From positions 1-8,655 of the forward strand of contig CAJUAN010000049.1 in NCBI GenBank assembly GCA_910584715.1: a DNA stretch of 8,655 nt, written 5' to 3'. Made by a program: the position numbers and the translations under genes. The DNA comes from an uncultured Oscillospiraceae bacterium. Its GTDB lineage: Bacteria; Bacillota; Clostridia; Oscillospirales; Ruminococcaceae. A model generated the notes under the pieces. It was not told the DNA's origin. It made no database searches and was given only the letters and a program-made list of their open reading frames with translations. Shown here piece after piece: positions 1 through 4,679 of the stretch. How positions within the stretch are numbered: the stretch's first letter is position 1; each line of letters starts with the position of its first letter.

Positions 1-2
1 TT

Positions 3-728
3 TTGGACGCTATAAATATCGGCAGTATGCGTTCGCAAAAATTTTCCGACAAGGATATACAAGAAGCGATTCGGCAGTTTGCTGCGAATTACGGCTTACT
101 CGGTTTAATGACGGCGTTGCCAACCACTCCGAATTTTATGGATTATGAAGCTGTGTATATGCCGAAAAATCATTTTATAAAAAAAGAAGCAATGTCCACA
201 AAAGACTATTTGAATTTGTTTTTCCCGTTTGATAAGCCAGACGTTGCAAAGCGGGGAGTAGAATCAATTTGGAATGTAAAAAACGACCGCATTATGGCGG
301 CTTTGGCTATGGCGATGTCGGACAAGCCTATGGCGGTGAATATGAGCTTCCAGAGGGAATATGCCGAGAGGTACGACTGGATAAAGCGGCAGTTTACCGA
401 TTTGGCATTTACATATTTTACTGCTATGCTCTATTATGAGGACTATGACAATACGCCCTCAGAGGAACGTCTATTATTGCAGCAGGGTATGGAGGCTTTC
501 GGCGGTATTGCGCCGACTTACCGCATTGCATTGCTTGATAAACCAACGATAGTATGGGATTTTCATTCGCTTATGCTTGGAGTGCAGATGATGTTCAGCT
601 TTATGCTTACGGACAGCGATAATCCTATTCGGATTTGTAAGAATTGTATGAAAGCGTTTATGGCAAGAAATTCGAGTACAGAGTTTTGCAGTCCACAATG
701 TGAAAATATGTATAAGGACAAAAAGTAG
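3..728 (+). CDS. DUF6076-like protein, 3' part (5' end outside window)
   Basis: This reading frame is open to the left edge, and its first in-window codon, a TTG, is only the second codon position of the window, so the true start is probably upstream and about 241 C-terminal residues are seen. The segment GLLGLMTALPTTPNF near residue 32, followed by MDYEAVYMPKNHF, and the C-terminal cysteine pairs CKNC and CSPQC (about residues 213-231) resemble the DUF6076 family of Firmicutes as I remember it. The four cysteines look like a zinc ribbon, so nucleic-acid or metal binding is possible, but no function is known to me. The family is often met in accessory DNA, which fits the neighbouring transposon remnants. 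Base composition is AT-rich like the rest of the left part. A strong hairpin follows the stop codon within 15 nt. I am sure this is coding; the family name is recall, not a search result. Confidence 0.75.
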   Translation: MDAINIGSMRSQKFSDKDIQEAIRQFAANYGLLGLMTALPTTPNFMDYEAVYMPKNHFIKKEAMSTKDYLNLFFPFDKPDVAKRGVESIWNVKNDRIMAALAMAMSDKPMAVNMSFQREYAERYDWIKRQFTDLAFTYFTAMLYYEDYDNTPSEERLLLQQGMEAFGGIAPTYRIALLDKPTIVWDFHSLMLGVQMMFSFMLTDSDNPIRICKNCMKAFMARNSSTEFCSPQCENMYKDKK

Positions 729-742
729 CTTGGCATAGTAAA

Positions 743-783
743 AAGCCTACACTTTTGATTTATACGTTCAAAAGTGTAGGCTT
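743..783. terminator. Strong hairpin terminator, probably bidirectional
   Basis: Perfect 16-bp arms AAGCCTACACTTTTGA (743-758) and TCAAAAGTGTAGGCTT (768-783) surround a 9-nt loop. It sits between two converging genes: the DUF6076-like gene (stop at 728) and the minus-strand recombinase fragment (stop codon 783-785, touching the stem). Read on the minus strand the stem runs into CTTTT, and on the plus strand into CTTCAATTTTCT, so the T-tract is better for minus-strand transcripts. Confidence 0.8.
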
Positions 784-1028
784 CAATTTTCTATTATATA
801 GGCAACAGCTCCATTCTGTAATGAATTTTCAGCGGTTACAAGGCTGTTCTTCTCCTTTCCTATAACTGCTTTTCTATTCACCACAAATGAGCCGCAGTCA
901 TAATATGTATTTGGCGGCAGAATGCCCCCTTTACATATTACCACTTGATTCGTTATGGAGTTACTCTCCTCAAGCCCGTCATCTTGACTAAGCCTGCAAT
1001 ATAAAGCTGTAATTTTGTCTTTTAACAT
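783..1028 (-). pseudogene. Truncated TnpX-like serine recombinase with foreign tail
   Basis: An 81-codon ORF starts at ATG 1028-1026, with a good ribosome site GTGAGG (minus strand, 1039-1034) five bases upstream; a TTG at 1049 is the only alternative in-frame start. Residues 1-28 (ALYCRLSQDDGLEESNSITNQ from residue 8) are the typical beginning of large serine recombinases of the Tn4451 TnpX type. Ser14 is expected to be the catalytic nucleophile. After NQ28 (about position 945) the expected resolvase continuation is absent; residues 29-81 form an unrelated tail containing YYDCGSFVVNRKAVIGKEK that I do not recognise. A complete recombinase is around 500 residues or more, so this cannot recombine DNA. 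The simplest reading is an internal deletion joining the recombinase 5' end to another part of the element. A short expressed product remains possible because promoter and ribosome site are intact. Confidence 0.65.
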
Positions 1029-1054
1029 ATAATCCTCACTTTCCGACAAATACA

Positions 1055-1144
1055 GCGGATTATGTGTTAATTATACCACACTCTTTGCGATAATTCAATA
1101 TGGTAAATTACTAAATTTCGTCTTATTCTTTTGACATAATCCGC
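1055..1144. repeat. 11-bp inverted repeat flanking the recombinase promoter
   Basis: GCGGATTATGT (1055-1065) and its exact reverse complement ACATAATCCGC (1134-1144) enclose the promoter at 1070-1098. The left arm lies at the predicted transcription start. Such arms could be binding sites for the recombinase or a repressor, or remnants of element ends. A longer related copy occurs after phoR at 8539-8557. Confidence 0.55.
1070..1098 (-). promoter_or_regulatory. SigA-type promoter of the recombinase fragment
   Basis: On the minus strand TTGAAT (1098-1093) is followed after exactly 17 bp by a consensus TATAAT (1075-1070). Transcription would start near 1063 and run into the recombinase ATG at 1028. 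The promoter lies between two arms of an 11-bp inverted repeat. Confidence 0.7.
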
Positions 1145-1166
1145 CGAAATGCCGATTATATCAAAA

Positions 1167-1334
1167 TTATGCTGCCTTTTGAGCCTCCTTTTTAATCAGA
1201 CGGGAGAGAATTTCTTTAAGATTTTCGCCCCCGAAATTAAATTTTGTAACGACCTTGTAAATCGTGTTTCCGATTTTGTATTCGGAAGTTACCGCATTTT
1301 CTACGGCGGGATTTGTAAATACATTATTCCTCAA
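1167..1334 (-). CDS. tnpW: Small TnpW-like transposon-encoded protein
   Basis: A 55-residue ORF on the minus strand starts at TTG 1334-1332, placed five bases after an excellent ribosome site AAAGGAG (1346-1340), and ends at TAA 1169-1167. The product has a central strand-rich block, SEYKIGNTIYKVVTKF, and a basic helical C-terminus, ENLKEILSRLIKKEAQKAA. This fits my memory of the small TnpW family encoded next to TnpX-type recombinases in clostridial Tn4451-like elements; its biochemical role is not known to me. It lies directly upstream of, and in the same orientation as, the recombinase fragment, as expected for that family. The start is uncertain: an overlapping leader ORF from TTG 1383 to the stop at 1324 encodes QTERSLIEE just ahead, which looks like a former N-terminus separated by a frameshift, and an ATG at 1324-1322 opens only a 7-codon frame. 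Family assignment is moderate; that it is coding is more likely than not. Confidence 0.6.
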   Translation of the reverse strand: MRNNVFTNPAVENAVTSEYKIGNTIYKVVTKFNFGGENLKEILSRLIKKEAQKAA

Positions 1335-1437
1335 TTAAACTCCTTTCTGTCTGCTGCGTGGTGTAAACTTGTTTTTTTACCAATCCTCCTTTGTGTTTTT
1401 AAATCTACTATAAGGCATATTATGTATTATAAATATA

Positions 1438-1466
1438 ATTATATTCATTATAATGAATTTTGTCAA
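1438..1466 (-). promoter_or_regulatory. Perfect-consensus SigA promoter driving tnpW
   Basis: On the minus strand TTGACA (1466-1461), a 17-bp spacer and TATAAT (1443-1438) match the housekeeping consensus at all twelve positions. The predicted start near 1431 gives a leader of about 97 nt before the tnpW TTG start, containing a second strong Shine-Dalgarno AAAGGAGG (1392-1385). Confidence 0.8.
1443..1458. promoter_or_regulatory. 16-bp palindromic operator candidate inside the promoter spacer
   Basis: ATTCATTATAATGAAT is a perfect palindrome filling the spacer between the -35 and -10 boxes of the tnpW promoter. A dimeric repressor bound here would block RNA polymerase directly. A close copy occurs at 1623-1638. 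The regulator is not in the window. Confidence 0.5.
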
Positions 1467-1532
1467 GCTTTTGAAAACAAGTTTACAGACTATTAACATT
1501 TGTTTTCGGAAGCAGTTTTACGGTACGGAAAC

Positions 1533-1587
1533 ACTATGAAATAGTTCTAACCCACTAGGACTATTTGACAAGCAAATAGTCCGTGGG
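1533..1587. repeat. Hairpin with competing alternative pairing
   Basis: GGACTATTTG (1558-1567) and CAAATAGTCC (1573-1582) form a 10-bp stem with a 5-nt loop, extended by CCCAC (1551-1555) pairing with GTGGG (1583-1587). An upstream segment AAATAGTTCT (1539-1548) can instead pair with AGGACTATTT (1557-1566) with one G-U wobble, which would exclude the main stem. There is no T-tract, so it is not a simple terminator. Confidence 0.55.
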
Positions 1588-1622
1588 GCAACCGTTCCCT
1601 CTGCACTCCCTAACACAATTAT

Positions 1623-1638
1623 GTTCATTACAGTGAAT
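1623..1638. repeat. Imperfect second copy of the operator-like palindrome
   Basis: GTTCATTACAGTGAAT matches the palindrome at 1443-1458 at 13 of 16 positions and is likewise followed by TATAAT (1638-1643), here on the plus strand. No good -35 box precedes it (ACAATT at 1615-1620), so plus-strand promoter activity is doubtful. Confidence 0.35.
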
Positions 1639-1645
1639 ATAATAA

Positions 1646-1674
1646 AAATCCTACCGTACTTCACGATAGGATTT
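1646..1674. terminator. Possible terminator-like hairpin
   Basis: AAATCCTA (1646-1653) pairs with TAGGATTT (1667-1674); CGT/ACG extends the stem past one mismatch, leaving a 5-nt loop ACTTC. AT-rich flanks on both sides give short A and T runs, so a weak bidirectional terminator is possible. Confidence 0.4.
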
Positions 1675-1711
1675 AATATATATTCAAAGAGCGGTCTTAG
1701 GTGCAATCTAA

Positions 1712-1736
1712 TTGTAAAGGCATAAGCACTTTACAA
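1712..1736. repeat. 8-bp hairpin next to the large palindrome
   Basis: TTGTAAAG (1712-1719) and CTTTACAA (1729-1736) are exact reverse complements around a 9-nt loop. It abuts the 26-bp palindrome at 1737 without a gap. Confidence 0.5.
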
Positions 1737-1762
1737 ATAGAAAGTGTACGTACACTTTCTAT
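1737..1762. repeat. Perfect 26-bp palindrome
   Basis: The half-site ATAGAAAGTGTAC (1737-1749) is followed immediately by its exact reverse complement GTACACTTTCTAT (1750-1762), with no spacer. A spacerless palindrome is more likely a site for a dimeric DNA-binding protein or recombinase, or a cruciform, than an RNA hairpin. Confidence 0.75.
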
Positions 1763-1814
1763 GGCTTGCGAACCTACGAAAAACCACTTTAACATATCGG
1801 CGCAGCCGCGCGAC

Positions 1815-1838
1815 TTACTTGGGCTTTGCCCTAAGTAA
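1815..1838. repeat. Compact GC-core hairpin
   Basis: TTACTTGGGC (1815-1824) pairs with GCCC-T-AAGTAA (1828-1838) around a TTT loop, with a single bulged T at 1832. It sits in the GC-richest spot of the tract, directly after CGCAGCCGCGCG. Confidence 0.55.
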
Positions 1839-1845
1839 CGCCATA

Positions 1846-1886
1846 GTACTTATGACATTGCCCATTGAGGTCAATATCATAAGTAC
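1846..1886. repeat. Long interrupted hairpin, 10-bp perfect outer stem
   Basis: GTACTTATGA (1846-1855) and TCATAAGTAC (1877-1886) form a perfect outer stem; inside, ATTG/CAAT (1857-1860 and 1871-1875 region) and CC/GG continue the helix past single mismatches. The regularly spaced mismatches look like a conserved structured element rather than chance. Confidence 0.55.
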
Positions 1887-1891
1887 AGGCG

Positions 1892-1906
1892 GCAGGGAAA
1901 CCCTGC
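1892..1906. repeat. 6-bp hairpin GCAGGG-AAA-CCCTGC
   Basis: Exact arms at 1892-1897 and 1901-1906 with a 3-nt loop, six bases after the long hairpin. It is the last element before the AT-rich leader to the Pho box. No T-tract follows directly. Confidence 0.45.
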
Positions 1907-1968
1907 ACCCAATCAAAAAGCGTTTTTATATATTGCTTTATTCCCTGCAAAATATATTTGCTAAAACG

Positions 1969-2008
1969 TTAACCTACAATTAACATACCTATGCTTTCGG
2001 AATTAACA
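1969..2008 (+). promoter_or_regulatory. Pho box: phased TTAACA repeats upstream of pstS
   Basis: Three hexamers, TTAACC (1969-1974), TTAACA (1980-1985) and TTAACA (2003-2008), begin 11 and 23 bp apart, close to one and two helical turns. This matches the known PhoP-binding pattern of Bacillus and relatives (TT[ACT]ACA direct repeats on one DNA face). The last box ends ten bases before the -10 element, where an activator would replace a missing -35 box. The likely binding protein is the response regulator encoded at 6149-6823. Confidence 0.75.
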
Positions 2009-2018
2009 TTGCAGGCGC

Positions 2019-2024
2019 TATTAT
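2019..2024 (+). promoter_or_regulatory. -10 element of the pst operon promoter
   Basis: TATTAT is placed properly relative to the Pho box, and no recognisable -35 hexamer lies 17 bp upstream, as expected for an activator-dependent Pho promoter. The predicted start near 2031 gives a leader of about 40 nt to the pstS ATG at 2073. Confidence 0.5.
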
Positions 2025-2072
2025 AGTAATTGCAGATAAGTGCAACTCAAAATCGAAAGGATATGTATTAAA

Positions 2073-2894
2073 ATGAAAAAAATCAAATTAGCGGGACTTG
2101 CAAGACTTGCCGCTGCCGCTGTTCTTGCGGTCGGTATGCTGTCGAGCTGCGGCGCGCGGTCGGAGCAGACGGTTTCCACCGACGGCTCTACCTCAATGGA
2201 AAAGGTCATAGGCTTTTTAAGCGAAGCGTACATGGAGAAAAATCAAAACGTCAAGGTGACATATAACCCCACAGGCTCGGGAGCGGGAATTCAGGCTGTT
2301 CGGGACGGCTACTGCGACATAGGTCTTTCAAGCCGAGACCTAAAGGACGATGAAAAGGAAACCCTCAACGCCGCGGTGGTTGCCATAGACGGTATCGCGG
2401 TAATCGTAAATCCCGAAAATCCCGTTACAGACCTGACCGTTGAACAAATCGCGAAAATTTACACGGGCGAAATAACAAACTGGAGCGACGTCGGCGGAAG
2501 CGACCTCCCTATCGTGTGTATCGGACGTGAAGCGGCTTCGGGAACAAGAGACGGCTTCGAGTCCATAACGGGTACGGAGGATTCCTGCAAGTACGCCCAG
2601 GAGCTTACCTCTACGGGAGACGTTGTGCAGACCGTTTCCTCAAATCCCAATGCCATAGGCTACGCCTCTCTCGCCTCGGTAAAGGACAGCGTAAAGGCTC
2701 TGAAGGTGGACGGCGTTTCTCCCTCCAATGAGACCATATTGAACGGCACGTACCGAGTACAGCGCAACTTTTTGCTTGTGACGAGAAAGGACAAGGAGCT
2801 TACGGGCGCAGCAAAGGACTTTTACGATTTTGCAATGAGTACGGCGGCTGACGAGTACATAGAAAAGGCAGGTGCGGTTCCCGTTGCAAAGTAA
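2073..2894 (+). CDS. pstS: Phosphate-binding lipoprotein PstS
   Basis: The extracytoplasmic receptor of the high-affinity phosphate ABC importer; it captures phosphate outside the membrane and delivers it to PstCA. The protein has 273 residues. It begins with a lipoprotein signal peptide (KK charge, alanine-rich core residues 7-22, lipobox LSSC with Cys26), so the mature protein should be lipid-anchored. Ligand-site motifs of the family are visible: DGSTS (37-41), TGSGAGI (67-73), GLSSRDL (84-90) and GREAASGTRDGF (151-162). I place the start at ATG 2073, after an AAAGGA site at 2056-2061; a GTG 11 codons upstream would put charged residues before the signal peptide and lacks a ribosome site. 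It is the first gene of the operon, directly downstream of the Pho box, so strong induction under phosphate limitation is expected. Confidence 0.95.
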   Translation: MKKIKLAGLARLAAAAVLAVGMLSSCGARSEQTVSTDGSTSMEKVIGFLSEAYMEKNQNVKVTYNPTGSGAGIQAVRDGYCDIGLSSRDLKDDEKETLNAAVVAIDGIAVIVNPENPVTDLTVEQIAKIYTGEITNWSDVGGSDLPIVCIGREAASGTRDGFESITGTEDSCKYAQELTSTGDVVQTVSSNPNAIGYASLASVKDSVKALKVDGVSPSNETILNGTYRVQRNFLLVTRKDKELTGAAKDFYDFAMSTAADEYIEKAGAVPVAK

Positions 2895-3807
2895 TGTTTT
2901 GACCGTAACCTCCGCAAAAAGCGCGACCAAGGGCGGCGGACTGAAAAAAACAGCCGACCTCCTCGAAAGGCTTATGAACGGCATTTTCACACTTTGCGGA
3001 TTTATTGCGGTGGCTTTCGTGCTGATAATAACAATTTTCCTGATAGTATCGGGCATACCCGCAATAAAAGAGATAGGCGTTTTGGAATTTCTTTTCGGAA
3101 CGGTTTGGGCGTCCACCGCCTCGGAACCCTCCTACGGAATACTGCCCTTTATTCTCACATCGGTTTACGGCACGCTCGGCGCAATTATTATCGGCGTACC
3201 CGTCGGACTTCTCTGTGCCGTTTTCCTTGCGGAAATGTCGGGCGGGAAATTATCCGCGGCAGTACGGGGCGCGGTGGATCTTATGTCGGGAATACCCTCC
3301 GTGGTGTACGGTTTGGTGGGAATGATAATAGTCGTTCCCGCCGTAAGGGAAACTTTCGGACTTCCCGACGGCGCAAACCTTTTTTCGGCGGTCGTTGTCC
3401 TTGCGGTGATGATACTTCCGTCGGTCATATCGGTGTCGGAAACAGCGATAAAAGCCGTTCCCAAGGAGTACAGAGAAGCCTCGCTCGCGCTGGGAGCGAC
3501 TAAGACCGAGACTGTCTTCAAGGTAACTGTTCCCGCGGCAAAAAGCGGGATTCTCGCCTCCGCAGTGCTTGGCATAGGCAGAGCCATAGGCGAGGCAATG
3601 GCTGTAATGATGGTGTCGGGAAACGTCGCCAATATGCCCAAGCTGTTCGGCAGCGTCCGTTTTCTCACAACGGCAATAGCAAGCGAAATGTCCTACTCCT
3701 CGGGACTTCAGAGACAGGCTTTGTTCTCTGTGGCGCTGGCGCTGTTCGCGTTCATAATGATAATAAACGTAATTCTGAACATTGCCGTGAAAAGGAAAAA
3801 GGATTGA
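2872..3807 (+). CDS. pstC: Phosphate ABC transporter permease PstC
   Basis: One of the two membrane subunits forming the phosphate channel with PstA. Counting from GTG 2872 it has 311 residues and about six membrane segments (roughly 39-60, 89-119, 135-157, 171-193, 226-248, 282-305). The cytoplasmic EAA loop that contacts PstB is clear at 201-221 (REASLALGATKTETVFKVTVP), and SGIPSVVYGLVG at 139-150 is a typical PstC/PstA signature. The start is unsettled. The GTG overlaps the end of pstS by 23 nt and has only a weak AAAAGG three bases upstream; other in-frame choices are TTG 2884, TTG 2899, CTG 2941 and ATG 2974. The ATG would remove nearly all the cytoplasmic tail before the first membrane segment, so an upstream non-ATG start coupled to pstS translation seems more likely. 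The ATG at 2894 in TAATG is out of frame and stops at once. Confidence 0.93.
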   Translation: MRFPLQSNVLTVTSAKSATKGGGLKKTADLLERLMNGIFTLCGFIAVAFVLIITIFLIVSGIPAIKEIGVLEFLFGTVWASTASEPSYGILPFILTSVYGTLGAIIIGVPVGLLCAVFLAEMSGGKLSAAVRGAVDLMSGIPSVVYGLVGMIIVVPAVRETFGLPDGANLFSAVVVLAVMILPSVISVSETAIKAVPKEYREASLALGATKTETVFKVTVPAAKSGILASAVLGIGRAIGEAMAVMMVSGNVANMPKLFGSVRFLTTAIASEMSYSSGLQRQALFSVALALFAFIMIINVILNIAVKRKKD

Positions 3808-3817
3808 GGTGCTTTCA

Positions 3818-4675
3818 ATGAATAAAAAAATTTCTTTTGGAAGAAAAATAAAATGCGCCGCACTGAACGTCCTGACCTGCGGTGCGGCAGCGGCGGTCTG
3901 TCTGCTTTTGGCGGGAATTATCGGGTGTATACTCTACAAGGGTCTGCCCCATATAACGATAGGTCTGCTGACCTCGAAGCCCAGTCTTTTAAACGATACG
4001 GCAGGCATTCTGCCGAATATTTTGAACACGCTTTACATAATCCTGATAACCCTTGTGATAGTCCTGCCTATAGGCGTGGGAGCGGCGGTGTACCTCAACG
4101 AGTACGCGAAAAACAAAAAAGCGGTGCGGCTTGTGGAATTGGCGGCGGAAACTCTCGCGGGAATACCCTCTATCATCTACGGACTGGTGGGAATGCTGGT
4201 TTTTGTGCAGTTCTGCGGCGTCGGAAAAAGTCTTTTGGCAGGCTCTCTGACCCTTGTTATAATGACCCTGCCAACGGTCATACGCACAACGCAGGAGAGC
4301 CTGAAAACCGTCCCCGACAGCTACCGCGAGGGCGCGCTTGCTTTGGGTGCGGGAAAATGGCACATGATACGGACGGTCGTTCTGCCCTCGGCGACAGACG
4401 GCATAGTCACGGGCTGTATCCTGTCTATAGGACGGATAGCCGGCGAAAGTGCGGCTCTGCTTTTTACGGCGGGAATGGCAAGCGAAATGCTGAATATTTT
4501 TCAGGCTGTTTCGCCGAACAACGCGGGTTCTACCCTTACCGTCGCCCTTTATATGTACGCAAAGGAGCGTGGCGATTTCGACACGGCGTTTGCCATATCG
4601 GCAATACTTCTGGGACTTACCCTGCTGATAAATCTCGGGGCGAAGCTGTCCGCAAAAATACTGAAAAGGAATTAA
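3818..4675 (+). CDS. pstA: Phosphate ABC transporter permease PstA
   Basis: Second channel subunit, partner of PstC. It has 285 residues, normal for PstA. The start at ATG 3818 is chosen because GAGGTG (3806-3811, overlapping the pstC stop) lies six bases upstream; the in-frame GTG 3809 lies inside that site. About six membrane segments can be seen (roughly 17-40, 64-93, 112-133, 138-157, 195-219, 256-276). The transporter signature AGIPSIIYGLVG is at 114-125 and the EAA loop for PstB docking, EGALALGAGKWHMIRTVVLP, at 171-190. The region after the EAA loop carries IGRIAGESAALLFTAG, typical of PstA as distinct from PstC (IGRAIGEAMAVMM). It follows pstC by 10 nt and precedes pstB by 4 nt, so the subunits are translated from one message. 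Confidence 0.95.
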   Translation: MNKKISFGRKIKCAALNVLTCGAAAAVCLLLAGIIGCILYKGLPHITIGLLTSKPSLLNDTAGILPNILNTLYIILITLVIVLPIGVGAAVYLNEYAKNKKAVRLVELAAETLAGIPSIIYGLVGMLVFVQFCGVGKSLLAGSLTLVIMTLPTVIRTTQESLKTVPDSYREGALALGAGKWHMIRTVVLPSATDGIVTGCILSIGRIAGESAALLFTAGMASEMLNIFQAVSPNNAGSTLTVALYMYAKERGDFDTAFAISAILLGLTLLINLGAKLSAKILKRN

Positions 4676-4679
4676 GCGT

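Larger units (their letters stand above)
1363..1486. repeat. 12-bp inverted repeat bracketing the tnpW promoter
   Basis: GTAAACTTGTTT (1363-1374) and AAACAAGTTTAC (1475-1486) are exact reverse complements about 100 bp apart. One arm is upstream of the -35 box and the other lies in the leader after the start site. This spacing suits two half-sites bound by one regulator or recombinase. Confidence 0.55.
1487..1968. other. Structured non-coding tract, remnant of a mobile element
   Basis: I find no convincing gene in this stretch of nearly 500 bp. ORFs present here lack ribosome sites and protein-like sequence. Instead it carries at least seven inverted repeats in series (1533-1587, 1646-1674, 1712-1736, 1737-1762, 1815-1838, 1846-1886, 1892-1906) and an operator-like palindrome at 1623-1638. 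Such clustering is typical of transfer origins, element ends or control regions. It lies between the tnpW control region and the Pho box of pstS, so it probably belongs to the same decayed element. No relaxase gene is visible, so an oriT role is only a suggestion. Confidence 0.5.

Noticed and set aside
743..783. Possible CRISPR-like or insertion-sequence terminal repeat
   Set aside because: It is a single hairpin between converging genes with no spacer-repeat series and no transposase or target duplication; a terminator explains it.
1149..1496. 115-codon plus-strand ORF
   Set aside because: It runs antisense over the tnpW gene and its promoter, has no ribosome site, and its protein has no family-like pattern; the minus-strand TnpW-like frame explains the sequence better.
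1518..1706. 62-codon minus-strand ORF
   Set aside because: It passes through several hairpins, lacks a ribosome site and has no recognisable protein motif.
1947..1961. GCAAA-ATATA-TTTGC inverted repeat before the Pho box
   Set aside because: Arms of only five bases in AT-rich DNA are expected by chance.
1744..1983. 79-codon plus-strand ORF
   Set aside because: It begins inside the 26-bp palindrome and crosses the hairpin series into the Pho box; no ribosome site and no protein-like composition.
2040..2072. Upstream GTG start for pstS
   Set aside because: It would place eleven residues before the signal peptide and has no Shine-Dalgarno sequence; ATG 2073 has one.
2994..3503. Long alternative-frame ORFs inside pstC and pstA (also 3853-4683 and 3989-4696)
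   Set aside because: These are shadows of the GC-rich coding sequence, with arginine- and glycine-rich translations lacking motifs, while the pst frames carry full family signatures.
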